A program made the translations under genes and the position numbers. Positions 41,037 to 49,442 of a stretch of DNA of 58,510 nucleotides are shown here, piece by piece. The notes under the pieces were generated by a model, which worked only from the letters and a program-made list of their open reading frames with translations, was not told the DNA's origin and ran no database searches. This DNA comes from an uncultured Lachnospiraceae bacterium. GTDB lineage: Bacteria > Bacillota > Clostridia > Lachnospirales > Lachnospiraceae. Positions within the stretch are counted from its first letter, which is position 1. Every line of letters starts with the position of its first letter. The stretch spans positions 1 through 58,510 of the forward strand of contig CAJUSQ010000001.1 of the NCBI GenBank assembly GCA_910588885.1. Reading direction: 5' to 3'.

Positions 41037-41603
41037 CTACTTGCCGTTATAGCGGTTCATAGCCTCATCCGTTTTCCCCTGTACCATAAGGGCCGCTGCA
41101 TCTGCCGCCAGTTCCATGGCTTCTTCCACCTGCGCCCGTTCTTCCCTGGAAAAACGGCTTGTCACATAGTCCGCCAGGTCCCAGCCCTGAGGCTTTTCCC
41201 CGATTCCTACCCGGATCCGCATAAAATCCTGGCTTCCCACCCGGGCAATAATATTCTTGATGCCGTTGTGGCCCCCGGCGCTGCCTTTCATCCGCACCCG
41301 CAGTTTTCCCGGCGCCAGGCTGATATCGTCATAAATGACAATCATCTGGGTTGTTACGTCCAGCTTATAGAAATTCAAAAAGGCAACGATACTCTCCCCG
41401 CTTAAGTTCATAAAGGTCTGGGGCTTCACCAGCAGCACCCGCTGCCCCTCTATGATCCCGAACCCGGAAAGGGCCTTGTGCTTTTGTTCCGTTACCGAAA
41501 TATGATATTTTTCCGCCAGCAGGTCAATCACGTCAAAGCCTGCATTATGTCGGGTTTTTTCGTATTTGGATGTTGGATTTCCTAATCCTGCAATAAGATA
41601 CAT
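41037..41603 (-). CDS. pth: peptidyl-tRNA hydrolase
   Basis: A 188-residue enzyme recycling peptidyl-tRNAs dropped by ribosomes. Family motifs are LIAGLGNP at the N-terminus, TRHNAGFDVID with the catalytic His, DDISLAPGKLRVR with a catalytic Asp, and GSAGGHNGIKNII. The ATG at 41603 follows GAGGAG and gives the canonical MYLIAGLGNP start; the frame extends 13 codons further without support. It is upstream of mfd, a pairing common in Firmicutes. Confidence 0.96.
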   Translation of the reverse strand: MYLIAGLGNPTSKYEKTRHNAGFDVIDLLAEKYHISVTEQKHKALSGFGIIEGQRVLLVKPQTFMNLSGESIVAFLNFYKLDVTTQMIVIYDDISLAPGKLRVRMKGSAGGHNGIKNIIARVGSQDFMRIRVGIGEKPQGWDLADYVTSRFSREERAQVEEAMELAADAAALMVQGKTDEAMNRYNGK

Positions 41604-41663
41604 GGGCGTTGTCTCCTCTTTTTTTCTTCGAAAGAAAAACATATCTGATAACTCCTTTGGTAT

Positions 41664-43277
41664 TCAAACTATTTCTTCTACCAGGCAGCAATGTTTTTTT
41701 GTCTTTTTCTCATAACCGATTCCTACTGCCAGTATACGTCCGGTGTACCGGGCGGAACCTCCTGCATTTTTCCGAAAACACTGGTCATATTTCTTTTCCC
41801 GAATCTGTGCAATTGCATGCTCCGGTGTATCGTCTACTTTCAACTCCAAAATCAAACAATCCCTTTGCGGATTCTGAGGATAAAAAATAAAATCCACATA
41901 TCCTTTTCCGGCCCGTGCTTCCCGCTCTACCCGATAACAGTCCCTGGCCGAAAGATATACTAAATTTACAATTGCCGCCAGTTCCGTTTCATGGTTATAC
42001 GTCAGAATCGGGGTTTCCGTATCATGTGCACGGCTTAGAATCTCAGACATCATATCCGTATCTCCCCGAAGAGTGGCTTCCAGCATATGTTCCGACTCCC
42101 GGGCCAATTGATATACATATCCCAGGGATTCCTTTTCCTTAAACATTTCTTCAAATTGTCTCATCAATTCTTTATTGGGAATAAAAACTTTTCCATTTTC
42201 ACAGGTCAAGAGCCCATATACCACCATAGCTGAATAAATCTGCCGCTTCGTATTCAATTCCCCGGAAACCGCCGCATATTCCTGTACTGCGGAAGCAATC
42301 CCCTCACCTGCCGCCAGAAGGACCAGATCATATCTCATTTCTTCTATATTATTCCGCACATAAAAAAAGATCTCGTCATAAGGGCCTGAATTTGTCCAAT
42401 AATTTGAAAGCTGGTTGTCCGCCAAAGCTCGTACCACGGAACAGGGATTATAGAGCTGCACTCCCGCTGCAGTCCAATAGCCGTCATACCATTCCCGAAG
42501 GGCTTCTCTTGTTATCGCCGGATGCTTCTGACGTTTTAAATAACGTTCATACAGCTCGTCTACTTCCGGGTCTGTAAATCCGAAAAATTCTCCGTACCGG
42601 GACTTTGCAGTCATTGTATATTCTGCAAACATATTTAATTCCGAGCCACCGGAATACTTGGCAATCGGCAAAATTCCGGTCATATATACCAATTCCACAT
42701 AAACCCTGCTTTTAAACAAGGACTTCAAAAACAGTAAAAACTGCTTTTTCTCGTCTTCCGTCACGTACGGCATATGGAACACTGCATCCCACTCATCGAC
42801 CACAAACACGAACCGCTGATCATTTTCTGCAAAAAAAATATCCGTCAAAAGATCCCACAAAGCTTTTTCACTGTCCAGCTGTAATTCCCGGTAGACCTCT
42901 GACAGTTCCTCTTTCAATGTTCGGATCAAATAAGAGATATACTGTTCATAGGAACAACAGTTCTCCGGCACGTCACTGAAATCCAGATAAATGACCTGAT
43001 GGGCATTCAGATGTTCCCGATAGCCCAAAGCCGATGAAATCTGAAGCCGGTCAAATATTTCCCCGCTGTTCAACCCTTTTTCAAAAAAAGCTGCCACCAT
43101 GTTAGCCATCACTGTTTTTCCAAAACGTCTCGGCCGTGTAATACATACAAACTGAGGTTCTCCCTCCATATCTGCCAGCAATTCCGAAAGCAGCCCGGTC
43201 TTATCTACAAAATAGGGCGCCTTTGCAATTCTTTTATAATTCTCATATGGTATCCTGGTTTTTAAATATTTACCCAT
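41664..43277 (-). CDS. AAA-ATPase-like protein with C-terminal PD-(D/E)XK nuclease domain
   Basis: A 537-residue protein of the AAA-ATPase_like plus PDDEXK_9 class. The N-terminus (IPYENYKRI, then YFVDKTGLL) and the Walker A-like ITRPRRFGKTVMANMV are hallmarks. VFVVDEWDAVF is the Walker B, and the C-terminal GYVDFIFYP ... CLILELKVDDTPEHAI gives the D-x(n)-ExK nuclease core. This class is widespread and often multi-copy in gut bacteria, with no settled function; mobile or defence roles have been guessed. The start is set by a TTGTCT-17-TATAAT promoter about 35 bp upstream, so the extra 61 codons of the longer frame are untranslated. Confidence 0.85.
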   Translation of the reverse strand: MGKYLKTRIPYENYKRIAKAPYFVDKTGLLSELLADMEGEPQFVCITRPRRFGKTVMANMVAAFFEKGLNSGEIFDRLQISSALGYREHLNAHQVIYLDFSDVPENCCSYEQYISYLIRTLKEELSEVYRELQLDSEKALWDLLTDIFFAENDQRFVFVVDEWDAVFHMPYVTEDEKKQFLLFLKSLFKSRVYVELVYMTGILPIAKYSGGSELNMFAEYTMTAKSRYGEFFGFTDPEVDELYERYLKRQKHPAITREALREWYDGYWTAAGVQLYNPCSVVRALADNQLSNYWTNSGPYDEIFFYVRNNIEEMRYDLVLLAAGEGIASAVQEYAAVSGELNTKRQIYSAMVVYGLLTCENGKVFIPNKELMRQFEEMFKEKESLGYVYQLARESEHMLEATLRGDTDMMSEILSRAHDTETPILTYNHETELAAIVNLVYLSARDCYRVEREARAGKGYVDFIFYPQNPQRDCLILELKVDDTPEHAIAQIREKKYDQCFRKNAGGSARYTGRILAVGIGYEKKTKKHCCLVEEIV

Positions 43278-43313
43278 CTGCCGAATCCGTCCTTTCTTAC
43301 GGCTGTGCCCCTT

Positions 43314-43342
43314 ATTATACACAACTTGCCGTCCAAAGACAA
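43314..43342 (-). promoter_or_regulatory. promoter of the AAA-ATPase/nuclease gene
   Basis: TTGTCT (43337-43342) and TATAAT (43314-43319) on the minus strand are separated by 17 nt. The start near 43307 is about 30 nt from the ATG. Confidence 0.7.
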
Positions 43343-43379
43343 CTCTTTTCCAAACACTGGCCGGGCGGGGCCAGAATCC

Positions 43380-43412
43380 GTTACTGTGAACACCACGGGT
43401 GTTCACAGTAAC
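43380..43412. repeat. 15-bp perfect inverted repeat, second palindromic element
   Basis: Arms GTTACTGTGAACACC (43380-43394) and its exact complement (43398-43412) flank a 3-nt loop. Its ends match the element at 37325-37383. Confidence 0.8.
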
Positions 43413-43427
43413 CTGCATCCTCAGGCC

Positions 43428-43478
43428 AGAGAGGGAACGGCGGTTTGGAATCAAATCCAAAACCGCCGTTCCCTCTCT
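43428..43478. terminator. very stable hairpin after spoVG
   Basis: Arms 43428-43449 and 43456-43478 pair over 22 bp with one bulged base around a 6-nt loop. It is next to the spoVG stop, but no T run follows on that strand. It could be a terminator, an mRNA-stabilising hairpin or a repeat element. Confidence 0.55.
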
Positions 43479-43498
43479 TCTATTTGTGATGCTGCTGT

Positions 43499-43762
43499 CT
43501 ATTCTGCCGTCTGCTCTTCCTGATATTTGTCCAGTATCAGCTGCTGGATTCGTTCTCTGGTAGCGGAATTAATGGGGTGAGCAATGTCTCTGTATTCGCC
43601 GTCTGCGGCCTTGCGGCTGGGCATCGCGATAAACAGGCCTTTTTCCCCTTCAATTACCTTAATGTCATGAACCACAAATTCCTCGTCAATGGTAATGGAA
43701 ACTACCGCTTTCATCTTTCCTTCTTTCTCAACTTTGCGTACGCGTACATCTGTTATCTGCAT
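43499..43762 (-). CDS. spoVG: septation/sporulation regulator SpoVG
   Basis: An 87-residue protein matching SpoVG along its whole length: MQITDVRVRKV, a central VVHDIKVIEG and GLFIAMPSRK, and the C-terminal DIAHPINSATRERIQ. SpoVG is a small nucleic-acid-binding protein affecting septation, sporulation and virulence genes in Firmicutes. The start follows AAAGGGG. It lies 38 bp after glgD on the same strand and may be co-transcribed with the glycogen genes. A strong hairpin follows. Confidence 0.96.
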   Translation of the reverse strand: MQITDVRVRKVEKEGKMKAVVSITIDEEFVVHDIKVIEGEKGLFIAMPSRKAADGEYRDIAHPINSATRERIQQLILDKYQEEQTAE

Positions 43763-43800
43763 TCCATCGTCCCCTTTCTGCGCCCTCCAGGTTGCTTATG

Positions 43801-44916
43801 TTACATCACATAACGTTCGTTATGTTCATAGACAATCTTGATTCCATCCCCACCGCTGAAATAGGTATTGGCCCGCAGTGTATCCCTGCTTTCCACAATG
43901 CAGTTCTCAATATGGGTATTGTCGCCAATATAAACATCATTCAGAATGATGGAATTCTTAATCACGCAGTTCTTTCCGACAAAAACTTTCTTGAACAGTA
44001 CCGAATTCTCAACCTTGCTGTTGATAATGCATCCGCTGGAAATCAGGCTGTTCCGTACGTCAGATCCCGTATTATACTTGGCCGGAGGCAAATCCGACAC
44101 TTTGGAATATACCTGGGGGTCTTCGTTAAAATATTTACGGACTTCCGGCTTCAGGAAATCCATATTCGTATTATAATAGGATTCTACCGTGGAAATATTG
44201 TTCCAGTAGCCTTCCATTTTATAACCATAGATACGTTTTAAATTCTTATACCGGATCAAAATATCCGTTACAAAATCATGGCGGTCTTCCATGGCGCACC
44301 GTTCCAGCATCTCAATCAGCTGCCTTCTGCGGATCACATAGATTCCGGTAGAAATCGTATTGGACTGGGCCACCATGGGCTTCTCTTCAAATTCCACAAT
44401 CCGGGACTCCTCGTTCATCTTCAGCACACCGAAGCGGCTGATATCCATAGAAGCCGGCATGTCCTTACATACCACCGTAATATCCGCCTTCTTGGCGATA
44501 TGGTAATCCAGGACTTTGTTATAATCCAGTTTGTAAACACAGTCCCCGCCTACGATTATGACATAAGGCTCATGGCTTCTCCGCAGGAAATCCAGATTCT
44601 GGTACATGGCATCCGCCGTCCCCCGGTACCACCAGCTGTTATTGGCTGTCACCGTAGGCGTAAAGGTATACAGCCCCCCCTGCTTCCGGCCGAAATCCCA
44701 CCATTTGGATGAGCTTAAATGTTCGTTCAGGCTCCTGGCGTTATACTGGGTCAGTACCGCAACCTTCTGGATATGGGAATTGCTCATATTACTCAAGGCA
44801 AAGTCAATACAGCGGTAGCTTCCGGCCACCGGCATCGCCGCAATGGCGCGTTTATTGGACAGTACCTGCATTCTGTTGTTATTTCCGCCTGCTAAAATTA
44901 TGCCTATTGCTTTCAT
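43801..44916 (-). CDS. glgD: glucose-1-phosphate adenylyltransferase regulatory subunit GlgD
   Basis: A 371-residue partner of GlgC in the ADP-glucose synthase for glycogen. The nucleotidyltransferase N-terminus is degenerate: GIILAGGNNNRMQVL replaces the GGxGxRL motif seen in GlgC, as in non-catalytic GlgD subunits. A left-handed beta-helix follows (repeats such as GKNCVIKNSIILNDVYIGDNTHIENC). Its start overlaps the glgC stop by 4 nt, indicating coupled translation and probable heterotetramer formation. Synthase and branching enzyme genes are not in this window. Confidence 0.95.
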   Translation of the reverse strand: MKAIGIILAGGNNNRMQVLSNKRAIAAMPVAGSYRCIDFALSNMSNSHIQKVAVLTQYNARSLNEHLSSSKWWDFGRKQGGLYTFTPTVTANNSWWYRGTADAMYQNLDFLRRSHEPYVIIVGGDCVYKLDYNKVLDYHIAKKADITVVCKDMPASMDISRFGVLKMNEESRIVEFEEKPMVAQSNTISTGIYVIRRRQLIEMLERCAMEDRHDFVTDILIRYKNLKRIYGYKMEGYWNNISTVESYYNTNMDFLKPEVRKYFNEDPQVYSKVSDLPPAKYNTGSDVRNSLISSGCIINSKVENSVLFKKVFVGKNCVIKNSIILNDVYIGDNTHIENCIVESRDTLRANTYFSGGDGIKIVYEHNERYVM

Positions 44917-46187
44917 ATTCTGTCACCTGCCTTAATTATATACTCGCCGCCGGCCAACACGCCTTCCGGATAATCCGCCTGTTCCGTCTTCCCGGAAATC
45001 GCCGTATTCTTGCCGACCTTCACTCCGGCCGGTATAACAGAATTCTCTCCAACCGTAACAAGCCCGAAGGAATAAATGCCGGCATTCAGCTTATTGGGGG
45101 CTTCCTCCCCGATCCCAAGCCGGCACCCGTCCCCAATACTGCAGCACTCTGCAATGATGGACTTGTCAATGATCACATTGTCCCCGATCACGGTATCCTT
45201 CATCACGATGGAATCCCGCACAACACTTCCTCTGCCGATTCTGACACCGGCCCCAATTACACAGCCCCGGACTTCACCGCAGATTTCGGATCCCTCTCCG
45301 ATGATGCTCCGGTCAATTACGGCTTCCTCGGAAATATACTGGGGACTGATGATATCGCTGTTGGTATAGATCTTCCAGAATTCCTCATACAGGTTAAATT
45401 CCGGAATCAAATCAATCAATTCCATATTGGCTTCCCAATAGGAGCCAAGGGTTCCCACATCCTTCCAATAGCCGTTGTATTCATAGGCAAACAGCCGCTG
45501 CTGCTTCTCATGGCAGTAGGGAATAATATGTTTTCCAAAGTCGCAGCTCTTCTGCTCCGACATGGCAATCAGCGCTTCCTTCAATACCTTCCAGGTAAAA
45601 ATGTAAATGCCCATAGAGGCAAGATTGCTCCGGGGATGCTCCGGCTTCTCCTCAAATTCCGTAATCCGTTTCTGGCCGTCGGTAATCACAATTCCAAACC
45701 GGCTGGCTTCTTCCATCGGCACCGGCATGGCGGCAATCGTCACGTCCGCATGATTCTCCTTGTGAAAATCCAGCATGACTTCATAGTCCATCTTATAAAT
45801 ATGGTCGCCGGAAAGAATCAGCACATACTCCGGGTTATAGCTTTCCATATAATTCAGATTCTGATAAATGGCATTGGCCGTACCGGTATACCATTCACTG
45901 TTATTACTCTTCTCATACGGCGGCAGGACCGTTACACCGCCCTGGTTCCGGTCTAAATCCCAGGGAATCCCGATTCCGATATGAGTATTCAGCCGAAGGG
46001 GCTGATACTGGGTCAGCACCCCTACCGTATCAATTCCGGAGTTAATGCAGTTGCTCAAAGGAAAGTCGATAATCCGGTACTTTCCCCCGAAGGCTACCGC
46101 CGGTTTTGCTACGCTGGCTGTCAGTACCCCCAGCCGGCTCCCCTGTCCGCCTGCCAAAAGCATTGCAATCATTTCTTTACGAATCAA
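44913..46187 (-). CDS. glgC: glucose-1-phosphate adenylyltransferase GlgC
   Basis: The catalytic subunit making ADP-glucose from glucose-1-phosphate and ATP, the committed step of glycogen synthesis. It has 424 residues. The active motif LLAGGQGSRLGVLT is intact, followed by AKPAVAFGGKYRIIDFPLSNC and a C-terminal beta-helix. The preferred start is TTG at 46187, with AGAGGTG six bases upstream, giving the family N-terminus IRKEMIAMLLAGG. A GTG at 46196 with AAGGA upstream is an alternative three codons longer. It is the first gene of glgC-glgD, with an extended -10 promoter upstream. Confidence 0.95.
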   Translation of the reverse strand: MIRKEMIAMLLAGGQGSRLGVLTASVAKPAVAFGGKYRIIDFPLSNCINSGIDTVGVLTQYQPLRLNTHIGIGIPWDLDRNQGGVTVLPPYEKSNNSEWYTGTANAIYQNLNYMESYNPEYVLILSGDHIYKMDYEVMLDFHKENHADVTIAAMPVPMEEASRFGIVITDGQKRITEFEEKPEHPRSNLASMGIYIFTWKVLKEALIAMSEQKSCDFGKHIIPYCHEKQQRLFAYEYNGYWKDVGTLGSYWEANMELIDLIPEFNLYEEFWKIYTNSDIISPQYISEEAVIDRSIIGEGSEICGEVRGCVIGAGVRIGRGSVVRDSIVMKDTVIGDNVIIDKSIIAECCSIGDGCRLGIGEEAPNKLNAGIYSFGLVTVGENSVIPAGVKVGKNTAISGKTEQADYPEGVLAGGEYIIKAGDRI

Positions 46188-46225
46188 GCCTATCACCTCT
46201 CGTCCTTACTATTATTCTAATCGTT

Positions 46226-46234
46226 TTTATTATA
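46226..46234 (-). promoter_or_regulatory. extended -10 promoter of glgC
   Basis: On the minus strand TGGTATAAT (46229-46237, with TATAAT at 46229-46234) is a TGn-extended -10. No good -35 is seen. The start would be near 46222, about 35 nt before the TTG start codon. Confidence 0.5.
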
Positions 46235-46389
46235 CCATATAACCCAAAATTAGTACACATATTTCACAATTTTTTCTCCTAAATTTTATCATTTTTGTCA
46301 TTATATACAAATGCCCCTGTATTTTCCTGTCTAAACTTCTGTATTTCTTCTCATAGCGCCTGAAAAGCCCCTTCCCCATTTTGCCCGGC

Positions 46390-46410
46390 TGACTATCGGT
46401 TGACTATCGG
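46390..46410 (+). repeat. 10-bp direct repeat upstream of murC
   Basis: TGACTATCGG occurs at 46390-46399 and 46401-46410, an 11-bp period placing both copies on the same face of the helix. It lies 33-53 bp upstream of the murC -10 element and may be a regulator site. Confidence 0.5.
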
Positions 46411-46439
46411 AATTGTTTGGTATAAAATATATGAAAAAA

Positions 46440-46448
46440 TGATATAAT
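46440..46448 (+). promoter_or_regulatory. extended -10 promoter of murC
   Basis: TGATATAAT is a TGn-extended -10 with a weak -35. The start predicted near 46455 excludes the first possible ATG (46454) and favours the one at 46469. Confidence 0.5.
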
Positions 46449-46468
46449 TTAGAATGGATGGTATCAAT

Positions 46469-47857
46469 ATGTATAAAATCAATTTTCAGCAACCAATTCA
46501 GATCCATTTTATCGGGATCGGCGGAATCAGTATGAGCGGGCTTGCAAAAGTCCTGGCCCATGAGCCCTTCTGCTTTCCTGTTTCCGGTTCCGACCGGACC
46601 GAGACCCCTTTGACCAACAGCCTTTCCACTGAAGACGGGATTTCCGTATACTACGGACAATGTGCCGACAATATCAAGGAAGGGACACAGCTGGTTGTCT
46701 ATACGGCCGCAATTTCCGACAGCAATCCGGAGCTACGACGGGCAAAAGAGCTTCAGATCCCTGTCATGACCCGGGCCGAGCTTTTGGGACAGCTGATGGC
46801 CCAGTATAAAAATTCCGTCGGGGTATCCGGAACACACGGTAAGACGACAACCACCTCCATGATTGCCCAAATCCTTCTGGATGCCGGAACGGATCCCACC
46901 GTTTCCGTCGGGGGTATGGTAGAGTCCATACACGGCAATATCCGGCTGGGCGCTTCGGACATTTTCGTAACGGAAGCCTGCGAATACACGGACAGCTTCC
47001 TCTGCCTGCCGCCCCGGTATGCGGTGATCTTAAACATAGAGCTTGACCACACCGATTATTTCAAAAGCCTGGAGCAAATGCGTCAATCCTTCACGGAATT
47101 TGCCCACAAGGTCCCGGCGGACGGAGCCGTCATTATCAACGGAAGTATTCCCCGCTATCAGGAGATCACGGAAGGCGTTTCGGGCCGCGTCATCACTTAC
47201 GGCCTGGAACCCCATAATGAATATTATGCGGCGGATGTCCAATTTCATGCACAGGGATTGATAAATTTTTCACTGATGCACAAGCAGCAATGCCTGGGCA
47301 CGATCCAGCTGCCGGTTCCCGGAATGCATAACGTGTCCAACGCAGTGGCGGCCGCAGCCCTGGGCCTTGAGATGGGCCTTCCCTTTTCTGCCGTTGCAAA
47401 CGCCCTGTCCGGATTCACCGTACCGAAGCGCCGCTTTGAGGAAAAGGGCTTCTTAGGAGGGATACGGATCATTGACGATTATGCCCATCACCCGGCAGAA
47501 GTGGCGGCTGCCCTGGACACGGCCAAAAGCCTGAACCCGGATCGGATTGTCTGTGTTTTCCAGTCCCATACCTACACCCGGACCAAGGCGTTTCTGAAGG
47601 ACTTCGCCCGCTCCCTGTCCAGAGCGGACCTGGTGGTGCTGGCTCCCATCTATGCGGCCCGGGAAACGGATACCCTGGGAATCTCTTCCCTGGATCTGCA
47701 AAAAGAGCTGCAGGAATTGGGGACGGAATGCTATTGTTTCCCGTCCTTTGGTGAAATTGAAGATTTTTTATTGGAAAAATGTATAAACGGCGATATGTTG
47801 ATAACTATGGGGGCCGGAGATATCGTAAAGGTAGGAGATTTCCTGCTTGGCCAATAG
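46469..47857 (+). CDS. murC: UDP-N-acetylmuramate--L-alanine ligase MurC
   Basis: A cytoplasmic enzyme adding L-alanine to UDP-MurNAc in peptidoglycan precursor synthesis. It has 462 residues, the family norm. Motifs are the Rossmann start IHFIGIGGISMSGLAKVL, the P-loop VSGTHGKTTTTSM, EACEYTDSFL, and DDYAHHPAEV in the C-terminal third. The start at 46469 is preferred because the predicted transcription start lies at about 46455. Its stop codon directly precedes the first of a group of DnaA-box-like sequences before dnaD. Confidence 0.95.
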   Translation: MYKINFQQPIQIHFIGIGGISMSGLAKVLAHEPFCFPVSGSDRTETPLTNSLSTEDGISVYYGQCADNIKEGTQLVVYTAAISDSNPELRRAKELQIPVMTRAELLGQLMAQYKNSVGVSGTHGKTTTTSMIAQILLDAGTDPTVSVGGMVESIHGNIRLGASDIFVTEACEYTDSFLCLPPRYAVILNIELDHTDYFKSLEQMRQSFTEFAHKVPADGAVIINGSIPRYQEITEGVSGRVITYGLEPHNEYYAADVQFHAQGLINFSLMHKQQCLGTIQLPVPGMHNVSNAVAAAALGLEMGLPFSAVANALSGFTVPKRRFEEKGFLGGIRIIDDYAHHPAEVAAALDTAKSLNPDRIVCVFQSHTYTRTKAFLKDFARSLSRADLVVLAPIYAARETDTLGISSLDLQKELQELGTECYCFPSFGEIEDFLLEKCINGDMLITMGAGDIVKVGDFLLGQ

Positions 47858-48028
47858 TTATCCACCTTATCCACATTTCGGCCCGAGTTTTCCTCCCGGC
47901 CGGGATGTGGATTTTTCGTTTACATAAGATGATTTTTCCACCGCCGTTATTTCCCGGTTTTTGTGGAAAACCCTGGCTTTTTTCATTTTACATAACGATT
48001 TTCCACAAAATTATCCACATTATCCACA
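47858..48028. promoter_or_regulatory. cluster of DnaA-box-like 9-mers upstream of dnaD
   Basis: Within 171 bp the exact DnaA box TTATCCACA occurs three times on the plus strand (47867-47875, 48011-48019, 48020-48028). Five near-matches surround them: TTATCCACC (47858-47866), TGTGGATTT (47906-47914), TTTTCCACC (47934-47942), TGTGGAAAA (47962-47970) and TTTTCCACA (47999-48007). Two pairs are head-to-tail with no gap. The region could be a DnaA-controlled promoter, a DnaA-titrating site or a replication origin component; no dnaA or dnaN gene is in the window. Confidence 0.8.
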
Positions 48029-48146
48029 TTTCCCGTATCCCTTGATTTTTCGGGCCTTCCGGAAAAATGGTACTTTTTTTTTTCTATTTTCTGTGATACA
48101 CTGTGCTTGTACGACCTGATCATTTTTGATAGAAAGAGGTGTTCCT

Positions 48147-49361
48147 ATGGCTGCGATTGCACTGCATCATGACAAAGATGTTTCTGCAACCTATGTTTCC
48201 AATTCTTTTATTGATTACTATATGACCGCCGCCAACGGCGAATATGTGAAAATATATCTGTATCTTTTGCGCTGCATGAGTAACCCTGAGAACAGCTTTT
48301 CCCTGTCTGCCGCCGCAGACAGATTTGAGCATACGGAAAAGGATATCCAGCGGGCTTTGAAATATTGGGAGAAGATGAACCTGCTCCAGCTGGAATATGA
48401 CGGGGAGAAGAATCTTTCCGGCATCCGTTTCCTGGATTCCCTGCCGCCCCGGGAATCGGATGCGGCTGCCGGGAATCGGAGCGATGCACCCCTGCAGGCT
48501 GCCGTTTCCAGGAGCCTGAACGGCCTGGGCCCGGATCAGGCCGCATCGGTCGGAATTGAAGATGATGGTTTCCTGCAGGCTGCAGCTTCCGGGGTTTCGG
48601 ATGATGGAGCTCCCCAGGCTTTGGATCATCTGCCGCCGGAAACGGTTCCTTCCGACACTGAACAGGACGGGACGGCCAGGAAGCGTCCGGACTATACTGC
48701 CGCACAGATTGCAGAGTTCCAGGCTCAGGAAAGTGTTAGCGAACTATTGTTCGTAAGTGAGCATTATTTAAAGCGGCCTCTGACTACCACGGATATTCAC
48801 ACCATATTTTTCTGGTACGATGATTTGAAGCTGAAGGTGGATTTGATCGAATACTTAATTGAATATTGTATCGGAAAGGGCCACACCAGCCTCAGATATA
48901 TGGACAAGGTAGCCATTGCCTGGAAGGAGGAAGGTATCCAAACGGTCGCTCAGGCGAAACAGGCTTCTTCTTCCTTCAGCCAGCTGCATTTTTCCGTGAT
49001 GAAAGCCCTGGGCATCAGCGGCCGGAACCTGGTAGCTTCCGAAACCGCACTGATCGACAAATGGTCCAAACAGTACGGATTTACTGCCGATATTATTGCG
49101 GAAGCCTGCCGGCGCACCATTTCCTCCACCCACCAGCCAAGCTTTGAATACACGGACAGGATTCTGGGGAAATGGCACAAGCAGAAGGTACGCCACCTTA
49201 ACGATATTGCCAGGCTGGATTCTGATTTCCAGAAAACACGGACGGCGGCAGCATTGTCAAACCGGGCGGCAGCGCCAAACCGGTTCCATAATTTTACCCA
49301 GCGTACCTATGACTATGAAAAGCTGGAGCAGCAGCTTTTAAGCAGCCCGAATGCCAGGTAG
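48147..49361 (+). CDS. dnaD: DnaD-domain replication initiation protein
   Basis: A 404-residue protein. The N-terminal winged helix (IDYYMTAANGEYVKIYLYLLR, then FEHTEKDIQRALKYWEKMNLL) is followed by a variable Pro/Gly/Ala-rich linker at about 110-200. A DnaD C-terminal domain follows (about 225-300, IHTIFFWYDDLKLKVDLIEYL), and a second, weaker repeat comes after it. DnaD remodels DNA and helps load the replicative helicase at origins and stalled forks in low-GC Gram-positives. The ATG at 48147 follows GAGGTG. It sits before a DnaI/DnaC-like loader, consistent with a primosome operon, and after the DnaA-box cluster. Confidence 0.88.
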   Translation: MAAIALHHDKDVSATYVSNSFIDYYMTAANGEYVKIYLYLLRCMSNPENSFSLSAAADRFEHTEKDIQRALKYWEKMNLLQLEYDGEKNLSGIRFLDSLPPRESDAAAGNRSDAPLQAAVSRSLNGLGPDQAASVGIEDDGFLQAAASGVSDDGAPQALDHLPPETVPSDTEQDGTARKRPDYTAAQIAEFQAQESVSELLFVSEHYLKRPLTTTDIHTIFFWYDDLKLKVDLIEYLIEYCIGKGHTSLRYMDKVAIAWKEEGIQTVAQAKQASSSFSQLHFSVMKALGISGRNLVASETALIDKWSKQYGFTADIIAEACRRTISSTHQPSFEYTDRILGKWHKQKVRHLNDIARLDSDFQKTRTAAALSNRAAAPNRFHNFTQRTYDYEKLEQQLLSSPNAR

Positions 49362-49442
49362 GCGGCGTTCCATAACGGATCTTTCCGCAGAAGCCCCAGG
49401 GCAGCGCCCGCATCGGCCCAGTCATGATTTTAAGGAGGAAGC

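Noticed and set aside
44709..45956. 415-codon plus-strand frame
   Set aside because: It is antisense to glgD/glgC; both of those are intact and recognised.
47858..48146. Calling this region the chromosomal origin
   Set aside because: DnaA-box density is high, but no dnaA, dnaN, DnaA-trio or clear unwinding element was identified, so it is listed only as a DnaA-box cluster.
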